Shown piece by piece: positions 26,579 through 34,467 of a stretch of 64,000 nt of DNA. Origin of the DNA: an uncultured Chryseobacterium sp. Its GTDB lineage: Bacteria > Bacteroidota > Bacteroidia > Flavobacteriales > Weeksellaceae. The position numbers were made by a program, and so were the translations under genes. The notes below the pieces were generated by a model, which made no database searches, was not told the origin of the DNA, and saw only the letters and a list, made by a program, of their open reading frames with translations. Location: the NCBI RefSeq assembly GCF_936933875.1, contig NZ_CAKZIK010000030.1:85840-149839 (forward strand), given 5' to 3'. Position 1 is the stretch's first letter, and every line of letters starts with the position of its first letter.

Positions 26579-27433
26579 ATGTTAAATAAACTGGCAGCTT
26601 CCGAATTGGTTCTTAATGAGGATGGAAGCGTTTATCACCTCAATCTTCTTCCCGAAGATATTGCTGAAAAAATTATCCTTGTTGGTGACCCTGATCGAGT
26701 TCCGAAGGTTTCCAAATATTTCGACAAGATAGAAATCAAGAAAAATAAAAGAGAATTTTATACGCATACAGGAACTTTGCGCGGAGAAAGAATTACCGTA
26801 ATGTCTTCCGGAATTGGTACGGAAAACATTGATATTGTGATGAATGAACTGGATGCTTTGGTGAATATCGATTTAAAAAAGAAAGAGTTTAAAAGCGAAC
26901 ATCAATCGCTTCAACTTTTCCGTTTGGGAACCTGTGGAAGCGTAAATCCGGATGTGGAAGTGGACAATATGCTTGTTACACAAAACGTAGTTGGTTTGGA
27001 TGGGCTTCTGCATTTTTACTCTGATTATCAGTTTGAAAATGAATTCTCTAAAAATTTCCTTGAAAAATTCCCGTATCAAAATATCAAGCCAATGCTTTAT
27101 TTCTCGGATTGGGCAGAAGATATTGCAGATTATTATAAGGATGCGAAATACCACGGAAATACAGCAACTTTCCCGGGCTTTTATGCTCCACAAGGTAGAC
27201 AGTTGCGTTTGAAAGCTTTGGATGATCAATTTCTTGAAACTTTAAATGATTTGGGTGTTACCAATTTCGAAATGGAAACATCTGCAATTTATGGCTTAGC
27301 AAAATTATTAGGACATAAAGCCTTAACAGTAAACTGCGTTATCGCCAACAGAAGGCGTGGAGAATTTTCTGCTGATCATCATACTTCTGAAAAAAATATG
27401 ATCGAATGGGTTTTGGATAGAATTATCAAATAA
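26579..27433 (+). CDS. Nucleoside phosphorylase (uridine phosphorylase-like)
   Basis: The start at 26579 gives 284 residues. The PNP/UDP fold shows LVGDPDRVPK (phosphate loop), SSGIGTENIDI, RLGTCGSVNPDVEV and the nucleoside-binding NFEMETSAIYGLAKLLG with FEMETSA. It would split uridine or a purine nucleoside with phosphate for salvage. The earlier in-frame ATG at 26546 is possible, but it adds residues that do not belong to the fold. A perfect palindromic terminator follows. Confidence 0.9.
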   Translation: MLNKLAASELVLNEDGSVYHLNLLPEDIAEKIILVGDPDRVPKVSKYFDKIEIKKNKREFYTHTGTLRGERITVMSSGIGTENIDIVMNELDALVNIDLKKKEFKSEHQSLQLFRLGTCGSVNPDVEVDNMLVTQNVVGLDGLLHFYSDYQFENEFSKNFLEKFPYQNIKPMLYFSDWAEDIADYYKDAKYHGNTATFPGFYAPQGRQLRLKALDDQFLETLNDLGVTNFEMETSAIYGLAKLLGHKALTVNCVIANRRRGEFSADHHTSEKNMIEWVLDRIIK

Positions 27434-27454
27434 GAGTCATTTCATCATAAAAAC

Positions 27455-27482
27455 AAAAGCCCGGCAAATTTGCCGGGCTTTT
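27455..27482 (+). terminator. Terminator of the nucleoside phosphorylase gene
   Basis: A perfect 28-bp palindrome with arms AAAAGCCCGGCAAA and TTTGCCGGGCTTTT. The T-run is short, but the stem is very strong. Confidence 0.8.
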
Positions 27483-27624
27483 GACTGATTTTTTGTTATA
27501 TAAAGTTATTCATTTGTGTTTTTAAAGGACTTTGTTGAGCATAACCAAGAGTTATAGAAGAATATGATGAGAAAAATAAATTTTCATTTTAGCTAACTAA
27601 CGTTCACTTAAACATAATAAAAAA

Positions 27625-28182
27625 TTATTTTCGCTTCCAACAGTTAGTTAGGTGATCATTGATCATCCCTGTAGCTTGCATATGTGCGTAAACAACTGTG
27701 GATCCCATAAATTTAAATCCTCTCATTTTCAAATCTTTAGCTAACCGGTCTGAGATTTCGGTGGTAGCAGGAACATCCTTCAAACTTTCGTGGTGGTTAA
27801 TGATTGGTGTTCCTTCAACAAATTCCCAAATATACTTCGAGAAGCTTCCAAACTCTTTTTGTACTTCCATAAATCGTTTTGCATTGTTGATGGTGGCCAC
27901 AATTTTCATTCTGTTTCGGATGATTCCGCGATTTTGCATAAGCTCTTCCACTTTATCATCAGAATAGGTTGAAATTTTTCTATAATCAAAATTGTCGAAT
28001 GCTTTTTTGAAGTTTTCACGTTTACTTAAAATCGTGTACCAGCTTAACCCTGCCTGAAAGCTTTCGAGGATAAGAAACTCAAAAATAGTTTCGTCATCAT
28101 AAACCGGAGTTCCCCACTCTTCATCATGATATTTTCTGTATAAATCGTCTTTCTCGCACCATCCGCAACGTATTTTTTCCAT
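27625..28182 (-). CDS. tag: DNA-3-methyladenine glycosylase I
   Basis: This 185-residue enzyme removes 3-methyladenine from alkylated DNA. The N-terminal RCGWCEKDDLYRKYHDEEWG and the C-terminal YAHMQATGMINDHLTNC carry the Cys and His residues that bind the structural zinc of Tag. LESFQAGLSW contains the family's base-pocket residues. Length is normal. It appears to be monocistronic. Confidence 0.95.
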   Translation of the reverse strand: MEKIRCGWCEKDDLYRKYHDEEWGTPVYDDETIFEFLILESFQAGLSWYTILSKRENFKKAFDNFDYRKISTYSDDKVEELMQNRGIIRNRMKIVATINNAKRFMEVQKEFGSFSKYIWEFVEGTPIINHHESLKDVPATTEISDRLAKDLKMRGFKFMGSTVVYAHMQATGMINDHLTNCWKRK

Positions 28183-28233
28183 GATTTCAGAATTTAAATT
28201 CCAAATTTACATAATTCCCATTTCATAGCCCAT

Positions 28234-28248
28234 TTAACATAATGTTAA
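28234..28248. promoter_or_regulatory. Perfect 15-bp palindrome, possible operator
   Basis: TTAACATAATGTTAA has perfect 7-bp arms around one base. It lies 51 bp from the divergent tag start and 74 bp from the start of the helical repeat protein gene, where a dimeric regulator could act on either. Confidence 0.4.
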
Positions 28249-28322
28249 CTTTTTTTAGTCCAAAAATTGCATAATTTTATTCAACAACAAATCACAAAAT
28301 ATTAATTTAAATTTTTAAAATC

Positions 28323-28655
28323 ATGGACAATCAGGATTACAACAAAGCAGAAAATGCTGTTGACAAAGTACAGTGGAAAGCTAATGAATATGCAGAAAGA
28401 GCCAAAGATTATATTCGCGAACAGCGTGAAAATAATGCAGAACCTACTGCTGAAGGTTGGCTGGAAAGAGCAAAAGCAAACGTTTCGGATGCTTGGGAAG
28501 ATACTAAAGATGCTGTTTCTGATGCCTGGGAAAAAACAAAAGACTGGTCAGAAGATGCTTGGGACAACACAAAAGATGCCGCGAATAATGCATTAGATGC
28601 TGCAAAAGATGCAGGTGAAGATGTAAAATCTGAATGGAATAAACAAACCAACTAA
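28323..28655 (+). CDS. Amphipathic helix-repeat protein, probable stress protein
   Basis: This 110-residue soluble protein is very rich in Asp, Lys, Ala and Trp. The second half is a series of about 11-residue units with a W-[ED]-[DNK]-T-K-D core (AWEDTKDAVSD, AWEKTKDWSED, AWDNTKDAANN, then ALDAAKDAGED). Such repeats form long amphipathic helices like LEA and YtxH-type proteins, made in stress or stationary phase. No named domain is certain. A terminator follows. Confidence 0.75.
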   Translation: MDNQDYNKAENAVDKVQWKANEYAERAKDYIREQRENNAEPTAEGWLERAKANVSDAWEDTKDAVSDAWEKTKDWSEDAWDNTKDAANNALDAAKDAGEDVKSEWNKQTN

Positions 28656-28673
28656 TCAATTTTGATATAGTGA

Positions 28674-28704
28674 AAGAGAGCTGAATTTTTTGGCTCTTTT
28701 TTTT
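28674..28704 (+). terminator. Weak terminator of the helix-repeat gene
   Basis: AGAGC pairs with GGCTCT around an 11-nt loop with G-U pairs; eight T follow. Confidence 0.6.
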
Positions 28705-28854
28705 TGATTTAATTTCTTAATTCAAATAAACGCCAATTGGCTATTATTTTAGAATATCATTTTTTATTAGTGTTTAATTTTTTTTAGTTTATATTAAAAA
28801 TAGATGAACTATTAAATTTTTGTTAAATAATAGAAAAATTATTGAGAAAAATAA

Positions 28855-28956
28855 AATTTGCACACTTTTTGCCATGATCAAAATGTATATACCAAATACA
28901 TCTATCAAATTAAATTTTTCATTACAAATCCGTTCATCTGTTTGAACGGATTTTTT
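28855..28956 (+). ncRNA. Candidate small RNA or leader ending in a strong terminator
   Basis: A rightward terminator (AAATCCGTTCA/TGAACGGATTT, 28926-28953, then T-run) ends no known gene, since the last rightward gene already has its own terminator at 28704. Upstream lies a near-consensus -7 box (AAAATTTG, about 28853-28860) and a 23-codon frame (28874-28945, starts MIKMYIPNTS) whose stop is inside the stem. A short transcript is a reasonable guess, not a proven one. Confidence 0.35.
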
Positions 28957-28960
28957 GCGT

Positions 28961-29989
28961 TTAAAGCGATTTTATTTCTTCAATAAATTTTTGCGTAATA
29001 TCGCCTTGTGTATTCCAGGAGGTGATGATTCGGATTGCAGAATTCTCTTCATCAATTTTTTTCCAAACATAGAAATCGAAACTTTTTGATAGCTTTTCTA
29101 TTTGAGAATTATTCAGAATTGGAAAAATTTGATTGGTGGTGGTTTCCGAAAGTAATTTGCAGCCGATTTCTTCGAAAGTTTTTTTGAGTTTCATTGCCTG
29201 TTCGTTAGCATGTAAAGCCAATTCAAAATACAGATTATCTTTTAGTAATTCTAAAAACTGGATCCCAAGAAGTCTTCCTTTTGCTAACATTGCTCCTCTT
29301 TGTTTGATATGAAAACCAAATTCTTCCTGCAGATTTTTGTTGTTAATCACAATAGCTTCACCAATTAATGCTCCGTTTTTTGTTCCTCCTAAATAAAAAG
29401 CGTCAGTCAGTTTTGCAATATCTTCAAGGGTTACATCATTGTTTTCGGCAGTTAAAGCATGTCCGAGTCTCGCTCCATCCATGAAAAAATATAGATTTTT
29501 TTCCTTGCAGAATTTTGAAAGTTCCTCAAGTTCTTCTTTTTTATAAATAGTTCCTATCTCTGTAGAATTTGATATATAAACCATTTTCTGCTTCAACTGA
29601 TGTGGAACATTCGTATGATTGTCCAAAACCTGCTGAATATGGTTAGGAGTAAGTTTCCCATCTTCAGTAACCACTCCATGAACTTTATGTCCTGTAGCTT
29701 CAATCGCACCACTTTCATTGGTAAAAATATGTCCGGTTTCTGCGGAAATAACACTTTCATGTGGTCTTAGCAAAGCAGAAATCACAATGAGATTCGCCTG
29801 AGTTCCTCCTGAAACAAAATATACTTTTGAATCGGTATTTTTGATTTTTTGCTGAATAAGTTTTTCAGCTTCCAAGCAGTAATCATCTAATCCATAACCG
29901 TTTTGCTGTTCAAAATTGGTTTTAGTTAAAGCTTCCAGGATTCTTGGATGACAACCCTCAGAATAATCATTTTTAAAGGAATATTTCAT
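28961..29989 (-). CDS. Low-specificity threonine aldolase (PLP)
   Basis: This 342-residue fold-type I PLP enzyme has the cofactor lysine in FYLGGTKNGALIGE (about residue 210). DGARLGHAL carries the Asp that holds the pyridine nitrogen, and FVSGGTQANLIVISALL is near the N-terminus. It cleaves threonine and allo-threonine to glycine and acetaldehyde. Length fits. It is divergent from the aminotransferase with 79 bp between starts. Confidence 0.92.
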   Translation of the reverse strand: MKYSFKNDYSEGCHPRILEALTKTNFEQQNGYGLDDYCLEAEKLIQQKIKNTDSKVYFVSGGTQANLIVISALLRPHESVISAETGHIFTNESGAIEATGHKVHGVVTEDGKLTPNHIQQVLDNHTNVPHQLKQKMVYISNSTEIGTIYKKEELEELSKFCKEKNLYFFMDGARLGHALTAENNDVTLEDIAKLTDAFYLGGTKNGALIGEAIVINNKNLQEEFGFHIKQRGAMLAKGRLLGIQFLELLKDNLYFELALHANEQAMKLKKTFEEIGCKLLSETTTNQIFPILNNSQIEKLSKSFDFYVWKKIDEENSAIRIITSWNTQGDITQKFIEEIKSL

Positions 29990-30038
29990 ACCGTAAAATT
30001 AAAGAAACAATTCATTTTTTTTACAATGAATACTTCTA

Positions 30039-30046
30039 TATATTTG
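30039..30046 (+). promoter_or_regulatory. -7 box of the aminotransferase promoter
   Basis: TATATTTG is a perfect TAnnTTTG match ending 22 bp before the ATG at 30069. Confidence 0.55.
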
Positions 30047-30068
30047 TTAAAAACTCAAACAAATTTTC

Positions 30069-31268
30069 ATGGACAAATTTTCAGACCGAGTAAAAAGACT
30101 CAGTTACTCCCAAACTTTCGTAATGAGCAACAAAGTAAGGGAAATGAAAGCTTCTGGTATTGATGTAATTAGCTTAACACTTGGAGAACCGGATTTTGAT
30201 GTTCCCGACAATATAAAACAGGCCGCTTTTGATGCGATTAATCAAAATTACAGCCACTACTCTCCTGTTCCCGGTTTCCTGGATCTTCGACAAGCAGTTG
30301 CCAACAAACTTAAAAGAGATAACGGATTAGATTATAAACCAACACAAATTTGTGTTTCCAACGGTGCGAAACAGTCTATCATTAATATTTTAGCGTCATT
30401 GGTGAATGATGGTGACGAAGTAATTCTGCCGGTTCCATATTGGGTAAGTTATGATGAAATGGTGAAAATGATGGGCGGAAATTCTGTCTTCATTAAGACT
30501 TCTTACGTAAACGATTTTAAAATCACCGCAGAACAGCTTCACGAAGCGATAACGCCGAAAACAAAAGTTTTGCTTTACAGTTCGCCTTGTAATCCTTCCG
30601 GAAGTTATTATACCTATGATGAGTTGAAATCCATTGCTGCAGTCATTGCAAAAAATCCGCACGTTACGGTAATTTCCGATGAAATTTATGAGTTTATCAA
30701 TTACGAAACTTCGCACAAATCTTTGGCGATGTTTCCCGAAGTGTATGAGCAAGTTGCAGTTGTAAACGGAATGTCGAAAGCTTACGCAATGACAGGTTGG
30801 AGAATTGGTTATTCTGCCTGTCCGGAATGGTTGGCAAAAGCCTGTGATAAAATTCAGGGACAAATGACGAGTGGTCCAAATACCGTTGCACAACGCGCTG
30901 CAATTACTGCTTTAAATACAGACCCGAGTGAATACCGTTATATGATTGACGAATTCAAGAAGAGGCGAGATATTGTGTATGATTTAATGAAAGAAATCAG
31001 AGGTTTTAAAGTTTTACTTCCTAAATCTGCTTTCTACTTTTATCCTGATATTTCATATTATGTTGGAAAAATTGTGAACGGAACTCATATTAATGATTCA
31101 GATGACTTTGCCATGTTCCTTTTAGATAATGCACATGTTGGTTCTGTTGGAGGTGTTTCTTTTGGCAGTCCGGAATGTATAAGGTTTTCTTACGCCGCTT
31201 CGGAAGAAGAACTTCGGGAAGCGATGAAACGAATTAAGGAATGTCTTGATAACGCTGAAGTTGTTTAA
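30069..31268 (+). CDS. Pyridoxal-phosphate aminotransferase, aspartate aminotransferase type
   Basis: This 399-residue class I/II aminotransferase shows SLTLGEPDFDVP near the N-terminus and PCNPSGSYYTYDEL. The cofactor lysine is in GMSKAYAMTGWRIGYSACP (about residue 238), and the C-terminal IRFSYA supplies the carboxylate-binding arginine. It matches the aspartate/prephenate aminotransferase Ib subgroup. It is monocistronic with its own terminator. Confidence 0.92.
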   Translation: MDKFSDRVKRLSYSQTFVMSNKVREMKASGIDVISLTLGEPDFDVPDNIKQAAFDAINQNYSHYSPVPGFLDLRQAVANKLKRDNGLDYKPTQICVSNGAKQSIINILASLVNDGDEVILPVPYWVSYDEMVKMMGGNSVFIKTSYVNDFKITAEQLHEAITPKTKVLLYSSPCNPSGSYYTYDELKSIAAVIAKNPHVTVISDEIYEFINYETSHKSLAMFPEVYEQVAVVNGMSKAYAMTGWRIGYSACPEWLAKACDKIQGQMTSGPNTVAQRAAITALNTDPSEYRYMIDEFKKRRDIVYDLMKEIRGFKVLLPKSAFYFYPDISYYVGKIVNGTHINDSDDFAMFLLDNAHVGSVGGVSFGSPECIRFSYAASEEELREAMKRIKECLDNAEVV

Positions 31269-31274
31269 AAATTC

Positions 31275-31298
31275 AAGTCCAGTTTTTCCGGACTTTTT
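31275..31298 (+). terminator. Aminotransferase terminator
   Basis: AAGTCC/GGACTT with a 9-nt loop runs into five T. Confidence 0.8.
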
Positions 31299-31390
31299 CG
31301 TGGTTCAACATTATAAAATTTGTGAATCGTTAAAATCAAGTTAATAGATATTATAAATTAATTTTAATTTTTTAATAGACGAATCTTACG

Positions 31391-31398
31391 TAAATTTG
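31391..31398 (+). promoter_or_regulatory. -7 box of the peroxiredoxin promoter
   Basis: TAAATTTG is a perfect TAnnTTTG match ending 32 bp before the ATG at 31431. Confidence 0.55.
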
Positions 31399-31430
31399 CG
31401 TTAGAAAATTAATTTAAAAACAAAAATATT

Positions 31431-32063
31431 ATGTCTTTAGTAGGAAGAAAGTTCCCTAACGTAACAATCGATGCGATGAGCGAAATGGGAGACGATTTGA
31501 GAATCAATGTTTATGAAGAAGCAGTAAACAACCAACAAAAAGTATTGTTGTTTTGGTATCCAAAAGATTTCACTTTTGTTTGCCCAACTGAACTTCATGC
31601 TTTTCAGGAAGCTTTAGGAGAATTTGAAAAAAGAAATACAAAAGTAATTGGCGCTTCTTGCGATACCAACGAAGTACACTTTGCATGGCTAAATACTGCA
31701 AAAGATAACGGAGGAATTGAAGGTGTTACCTACCCAATTCTTGCAGATACACACAGACAATTGGCTAATCTTTTAGGAATTGTAGACCAGGATTTCGAAT
31801 ATGATGAGGAAGGAAACGAATCTTTCACAGGTTCGAACGTAACTTACAGAGCAACTTATTTGGTTGACGAAACAGGTAAAATTTTCCACGAAGCGGTAAA
31901 CGATATGCCTTTAGGTAGAAACGTTAAAGAATTCTTAAGATTAATTGATGCTTATTCTCACGTGCAAAAACACGGTGAAGTTTGTCCTGCAAATTGGGAA
32001 GAAGGTAAAGATGCCATGAACGCAGACAGAAAATCTACAGCGGAATATTTAGCGAAACACTAA
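31431..32063 (+). CDS. Typical 2-Cys peroxiredoxin (AhpC/TSA)
   Basis: This 210-residue peroxidase has the peroxidatic cysteine in FTFVCPTELHAFQ (about residue 50) and the resolving cysteine in GEVCPANW (about 185), so it works as a disulfide-linked dimer. It reduces H2O2 and organic peroxides and is recycled by thioredoxin. A thioredoxin-like gene follows 85 bp downstream and is its likely reductant, itself kept reduced by TrxB. No ahpF lies beside it. Confidence 0.95.
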   Translation: MSLVGRKFPNVTIDAMSEMGDDLRINVYEEAVNNQQKVLLFWYPKDFTFVCPTELHAFQEALGEFEKRNTKVIGASCDTNEVHFAWLNTAKDNGGIEGVTYPILADTHRQLANLLGIVDQDFEYDEEGNESFTGSNVTYRATYLVDETGKIFHEAVNDMPLGRNVKEFLRLIDAYSHVQKHGEVCPANWEEGKDAMNADRKSTAEYLAKH

Positions 32064-32148
32064 TAAAATTCAGGGTTTTGAGTTCTGAGTTTTGAGTTAA
32101 TAACTTCTTCAGAATTTGAACCTTAAACTATTAAACTCTAAACTGATT

Positions 32149-32457
32149 ATGTATACAGAATTAGCAGAAGATACGCTGCAGCAAATTGTGGCGGAAAATG
32201 AAAAAGTAGTAGTTCAATACGGCGCGTCTTGGTGCGGGAACTGCAGGATTATGAAGCCTAAATTCAAAAAACTGGCTTCAGAAAACGAAGATATTCCGTT
32301 CTACTACGTAGATGCAGAAAAACTTCCTGAAAGCAGAAAATTAGCAACAGTAGATAATTTACCTACGTTTGCGATTTTCAAAAACGGCGAACTTGTGAAT
32401 CAGGTTCAGAGCAATCAGGCTGAAAGTTTGAACAATTTATTTAATGAATTGAAATAA
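32149..32457 (+). CDS. Thioredoxin-family protein
   Basis: Starting at ATG 32149 gives 102 residues. The active site reads ASWCGNCRIMKP, a variant of WCGPC with Asn in place of Pro. FYYVDAEKLPESR and the cis-Pro loop NLPTFAIF follow. A longer in-frame start at 32116 would add an AT-rich, non-conserved extension. It probably reduces the peroxiredoxin just upstream. Confidence 0.92.
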   Translation: MYTELAEDTLQQIVAENEKVVVQYGASWCGNCRIMKPKFKKLASENEDIPFYYVDAEKLPESRKLATVDNLPTFAIFKNGELVNQVQSNQAESLNNLFNELK

Positions 32458-32464
32458 CAACCCA

Positions 32465-32495
32465 AAGCCTTCCAGCAATGGAAGGCTTATTTTTT
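32465..32495 (+). terminator. Terminator after the thioredoxin gene
   Basis: A perfect 10-bp stem AAGCCTTCCA/TGGAAGGCTT with a GCAA loop is followed by ATTTTTT. Confidence 0.92.
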
Positions 32496-32508
32496 AAATT
32501 TTAAAAAG

Positions 32509-32760
32509 ATGAAAATCCCAATTATAAGACAGTTTTATCAAACTCAAACTCCCGAAAATCTGGAAAAAACTTTGGAAGTTCTAGAATCTTTTTCGGAATT
32601 CAGAGGAACTACCGATGAAGATATGAATGTTGTAGGTGAAATGATTACTGATATTTGCGGAGCTTTGGAAGTTCACAACAACGTAAAAAACGGTATGGCT
32701 GAAAAAGATGCGCTGAATGCATTTGCGCAGAAAGTTTTAGGCAGCATCGACAAGGCCTAA
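32509..32760 (+). CDS. Small conserved protein downstream of thioredoxin (DUF6952-like)
   Basis: This 83-residue all-helical acidic protein (MKIPIIRQFYQTQTP, then LEVLESFSEFRGTTDEDM) has no signal peptide or cysteine pair. Proteins of this look sit behind thioredoxin and peroxiredoxin genes in Flavobacteriia; I believe it is the family called DUF6952, from memory. A terminator separates it from the thioredoxin gene, so it may be read only by leak-through or from a promoter of its own. Function is unknown. Confidence 0.7.
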   Translation: MKIPIIRQFYQTQTPENLEKTLEVLESFSEFRGTTDEDMNVVGEMITDICGALEVHNNVKNGMAEKDALNAFAQKVLGSIDKA

Positions 32761-32773
32761 ACTTTATTTTATA

Positions 32774-32809
32774 AAAAAATAAAAGCGGGAAACATTTCCC
32801 GCTTTTTTT
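32774..32809. terminator. Bidirectional terminator between convergent genes
   Basis: AAAAGCGGGAAA/TTTCCCGCTTTT is a perfect 12-bp stem with a 2-nt CA loop, T-run on the right and A-run on the left. Confidence 0.92.
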
Positions 32810-32818
32810 ATGGAAAGA

Positions 32819-33310
32819 TTATTTATGCTTTCCTTTTCCTTTATTTTTGTACTTTTTGTACTGCTTATTACCCTGGCTTTTTCCATCTTCCCAACGGTCG
32901 TCATCATTCCATCTTCTGTCATTGTTGTAATAACCGTTTCTTTTCTTAACCTGTCCAGGAGCGTAATCTTTGGCGCTTCCACCATAAACCTTTTTCGCCT
33001 GTCCCGGAGGAAGATTTCTTTGGTTTTGTCCGTAAACCGGATAGTTTCCACCTCTTTGTAGAATTCCCGGCCTTCCGTAAACATCACCGGTACGAACTAC
33101 TCTACCGTTTTGGTAAACATTTCCGTTTCTGTCTCTGTACACATCATTTCTTCCGTAAACAGTTCCATCCGGAGCTCTGTACACTGTACCGTTCTTGGTT
33201 GGGTAACTTCCGTTTGGATAACGGTTACCGTAATAAGGATCTGCAGAACCACAAGCAACCATCACCAATCCTAGTGAAGCTACTGTAAGTATTTTAAATA
33301 GATTTTTCGT
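32819..33310 (-). CDS. Putative lipoprotein with Tyr/Gly/Asn-rich repeats, apparent ACG start
   Basis: The mature part is rich in Gly, Tyr, Asn and Arg, with imperfect repeats (NGTVYRAPDGTVYGRNDVYR, then RNGNVYQNGRVV), and ends in a very basic lysine-rich tail. Extending the frame upstream gives a good lipoprotein signal, KNLFKILTVASLGLVMVAC, whose first codon position holds ACG at 33310-33308 where ATG is expected. The next possible start is TTG at 33268, which would cut off the signal. A stop (TAG) lies three codons before the ACG. Function unknown. Confidence 0.6.
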   Translation of the reverse strand, partial: TKNLFKILTVASLGLVMVACGSADPYYGNRYPNGSYPTKNGTVYRAPDGTVYGRNDVYRDRNGNVYQNGRVVRTGDVYGRPGILQRGGNYPVYGQNQRNLPPGQAKKVYGGSAKDYAPGQVKKRNGYYNNDRRWNDDDRWEDGKSQGNKQYKKYKNKGKGKHK

Positions 33311-33386
33311 TTTACACTATAATTTAAAAGATTAACGTCAAACTTTCAATCTTAGTGCCAAACTTTAATATTTAAATTTAAAAAAA

Positions 33387-33884
33387 TCAATTTCCGACTA
33401 GTTTACTCCTTCTTTCCATGAGGGTTACATTACGCCAAATACCGTTCATTTGCCCAATTTTTTCACGATTTCCAACAATTCTGAATCCCAGTTTTTGATG
33501 AAGCGCAATACTTCCCTGATTTTCTGGAAAAATTCCGGCCTGCAAAGTCCAAAAACCATGGTCCTCGCTATCCAAAATTAATTTTCTGAGCAATAATGTT
33601 CCCAAACCTTTTCCCTGAACTTCGTTATCCAGATAAATGCTTTCTTCGGCAACACCTTTATAACAGTCTCTTGCACTAATTGGTTGTAACGCAGCCCAAC
33701 CTACAATTTTTTCGTTTTCATCTTCCAAAACCCAGCGGCAAACTTTATGAAACTTAGTATCCCAAACTTCCCATGTTGGAACGGCATTGTCGAAAGTTGC
33801 GTTTCCGCCTTCCAAGCCCTGCTTAAAAATTTCTAAAACTCTTGCTCCATCCTGGGGAAGCATTTCGCGCATTTCGTAGTTCAT
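33387..33884 (-). CDS. GNAT N-acetyltransferase (phosphinothricin acetyltransferase-like)
   Basis: This 165-residue protein shows EMREMLPQDGARVLEIFKQG at the start, YLDNEVQGKGLGTLLLRKLI (acetyl-CoA P-loop, Q-x-x-G-x-G) and NQGSIALHQKLGFRIVGNREKIG, the shape of the Pat/YncA branch. It transfers acetyl groups to an amino group of a small molecule, possibly methionine derivatives; the substrate is not known. It lies just after the DUF421 gene on the same strand. Confidence 0.88.
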   Translation of the reverse strand: MNYEMREMLPQDGARVLEIFKQGLEGGNATFDNAVPTWEVWDTKFHKVCRWVLEDENEKIVGWAALQPISARDCYKGVAEESIYLDNEVQGKGLGTLLLRKLILDSEDHGFWTLQAGIFPENQGSIALHQKLGFRIVGNREKIGQMNGIWRNVTLMERRSKLVGN

Positions 33885-33935
33885 AATTTTTTTTGTTTGA
33901 GTCGCTTGAAGATGTTTGATTTGATATTGTTGAAA

Positions 33936-34448
33936 CTAAATTCGGTGAGATTTTCTGGGAAATTTTCGGTGGTGTCTGGAAAAGCTCGTTTGTGAGTTTT
34001 CGAAAGAAATCACGCTGATATTTCCGTCCACTTCCAGCATGGCTAAACGAACGTCTGTAATTTTTTCAACGCCGTGTTCACGAACAGCTTCTTCCAATTC
34101 TGCATGAGAAATATCTTCGGATTTCATATTTTCTTTATTTACAATGCCGTCGCGAATTAAAACTTTCGGCTCCGATTCCAAAAAATGTCGGATCTGTTTG
34201 TTTTTGAACAAAAATTTCTTCAGGACAAAATTGGCCAAAAACAGAACCAAAGCAGCAACTAAACCGCCTTCAAGAGAAGTATCCGAACCTACCATTGCGT
34301 TTTGAACGGCATTCGAAATCAGTAAAAGCAAAATTACATCGCCTGCATTTAATTGGGAAAGCTCGTTTTTTCCAAACAAACGAATAGCGAAAATCATGAA
34401 AAGGTAAACGCATAAAGAACGCAGGACAACATCGAGAAGTGAATTCAT
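33936..34448 (-). CDS. DUF421 (YetF/YcaP-type) membrane protein
   Basis: This 170-residue protein has three hydrophobic helices in the first 85 residues, then LFKNKQIRHFLESEPKVLIRDG and the conserved ISHAELEEAVREHGVEKITDVRLAMLEVDGNISVI of the DUF421 domain. The family sits in the cytoplasmic membrane with a cytoplasmic C-terminus and has no settled function. It starts 19 bp after the uvrA stop and may be in the same transcript. Confidence 0.88.
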   Translation of the reverse strand: MNSLLDVVLRSLCVYLFMIFAIRLFGKNELSQLNAGDVILLLLISNAVQNAMVGSDTSLEGGLVAALVLFLANFVLKKFLFKNKQIRHFLESEPKVLIRDGIVNKENMKSEDISHAELEEAVREHGVEKITDVRLAMLEVDGNISVISFENSQTSFSRHHRKFPRKSHRI

Positions 34449-34467
34449 TTTATAAAATTAAAGAAAA

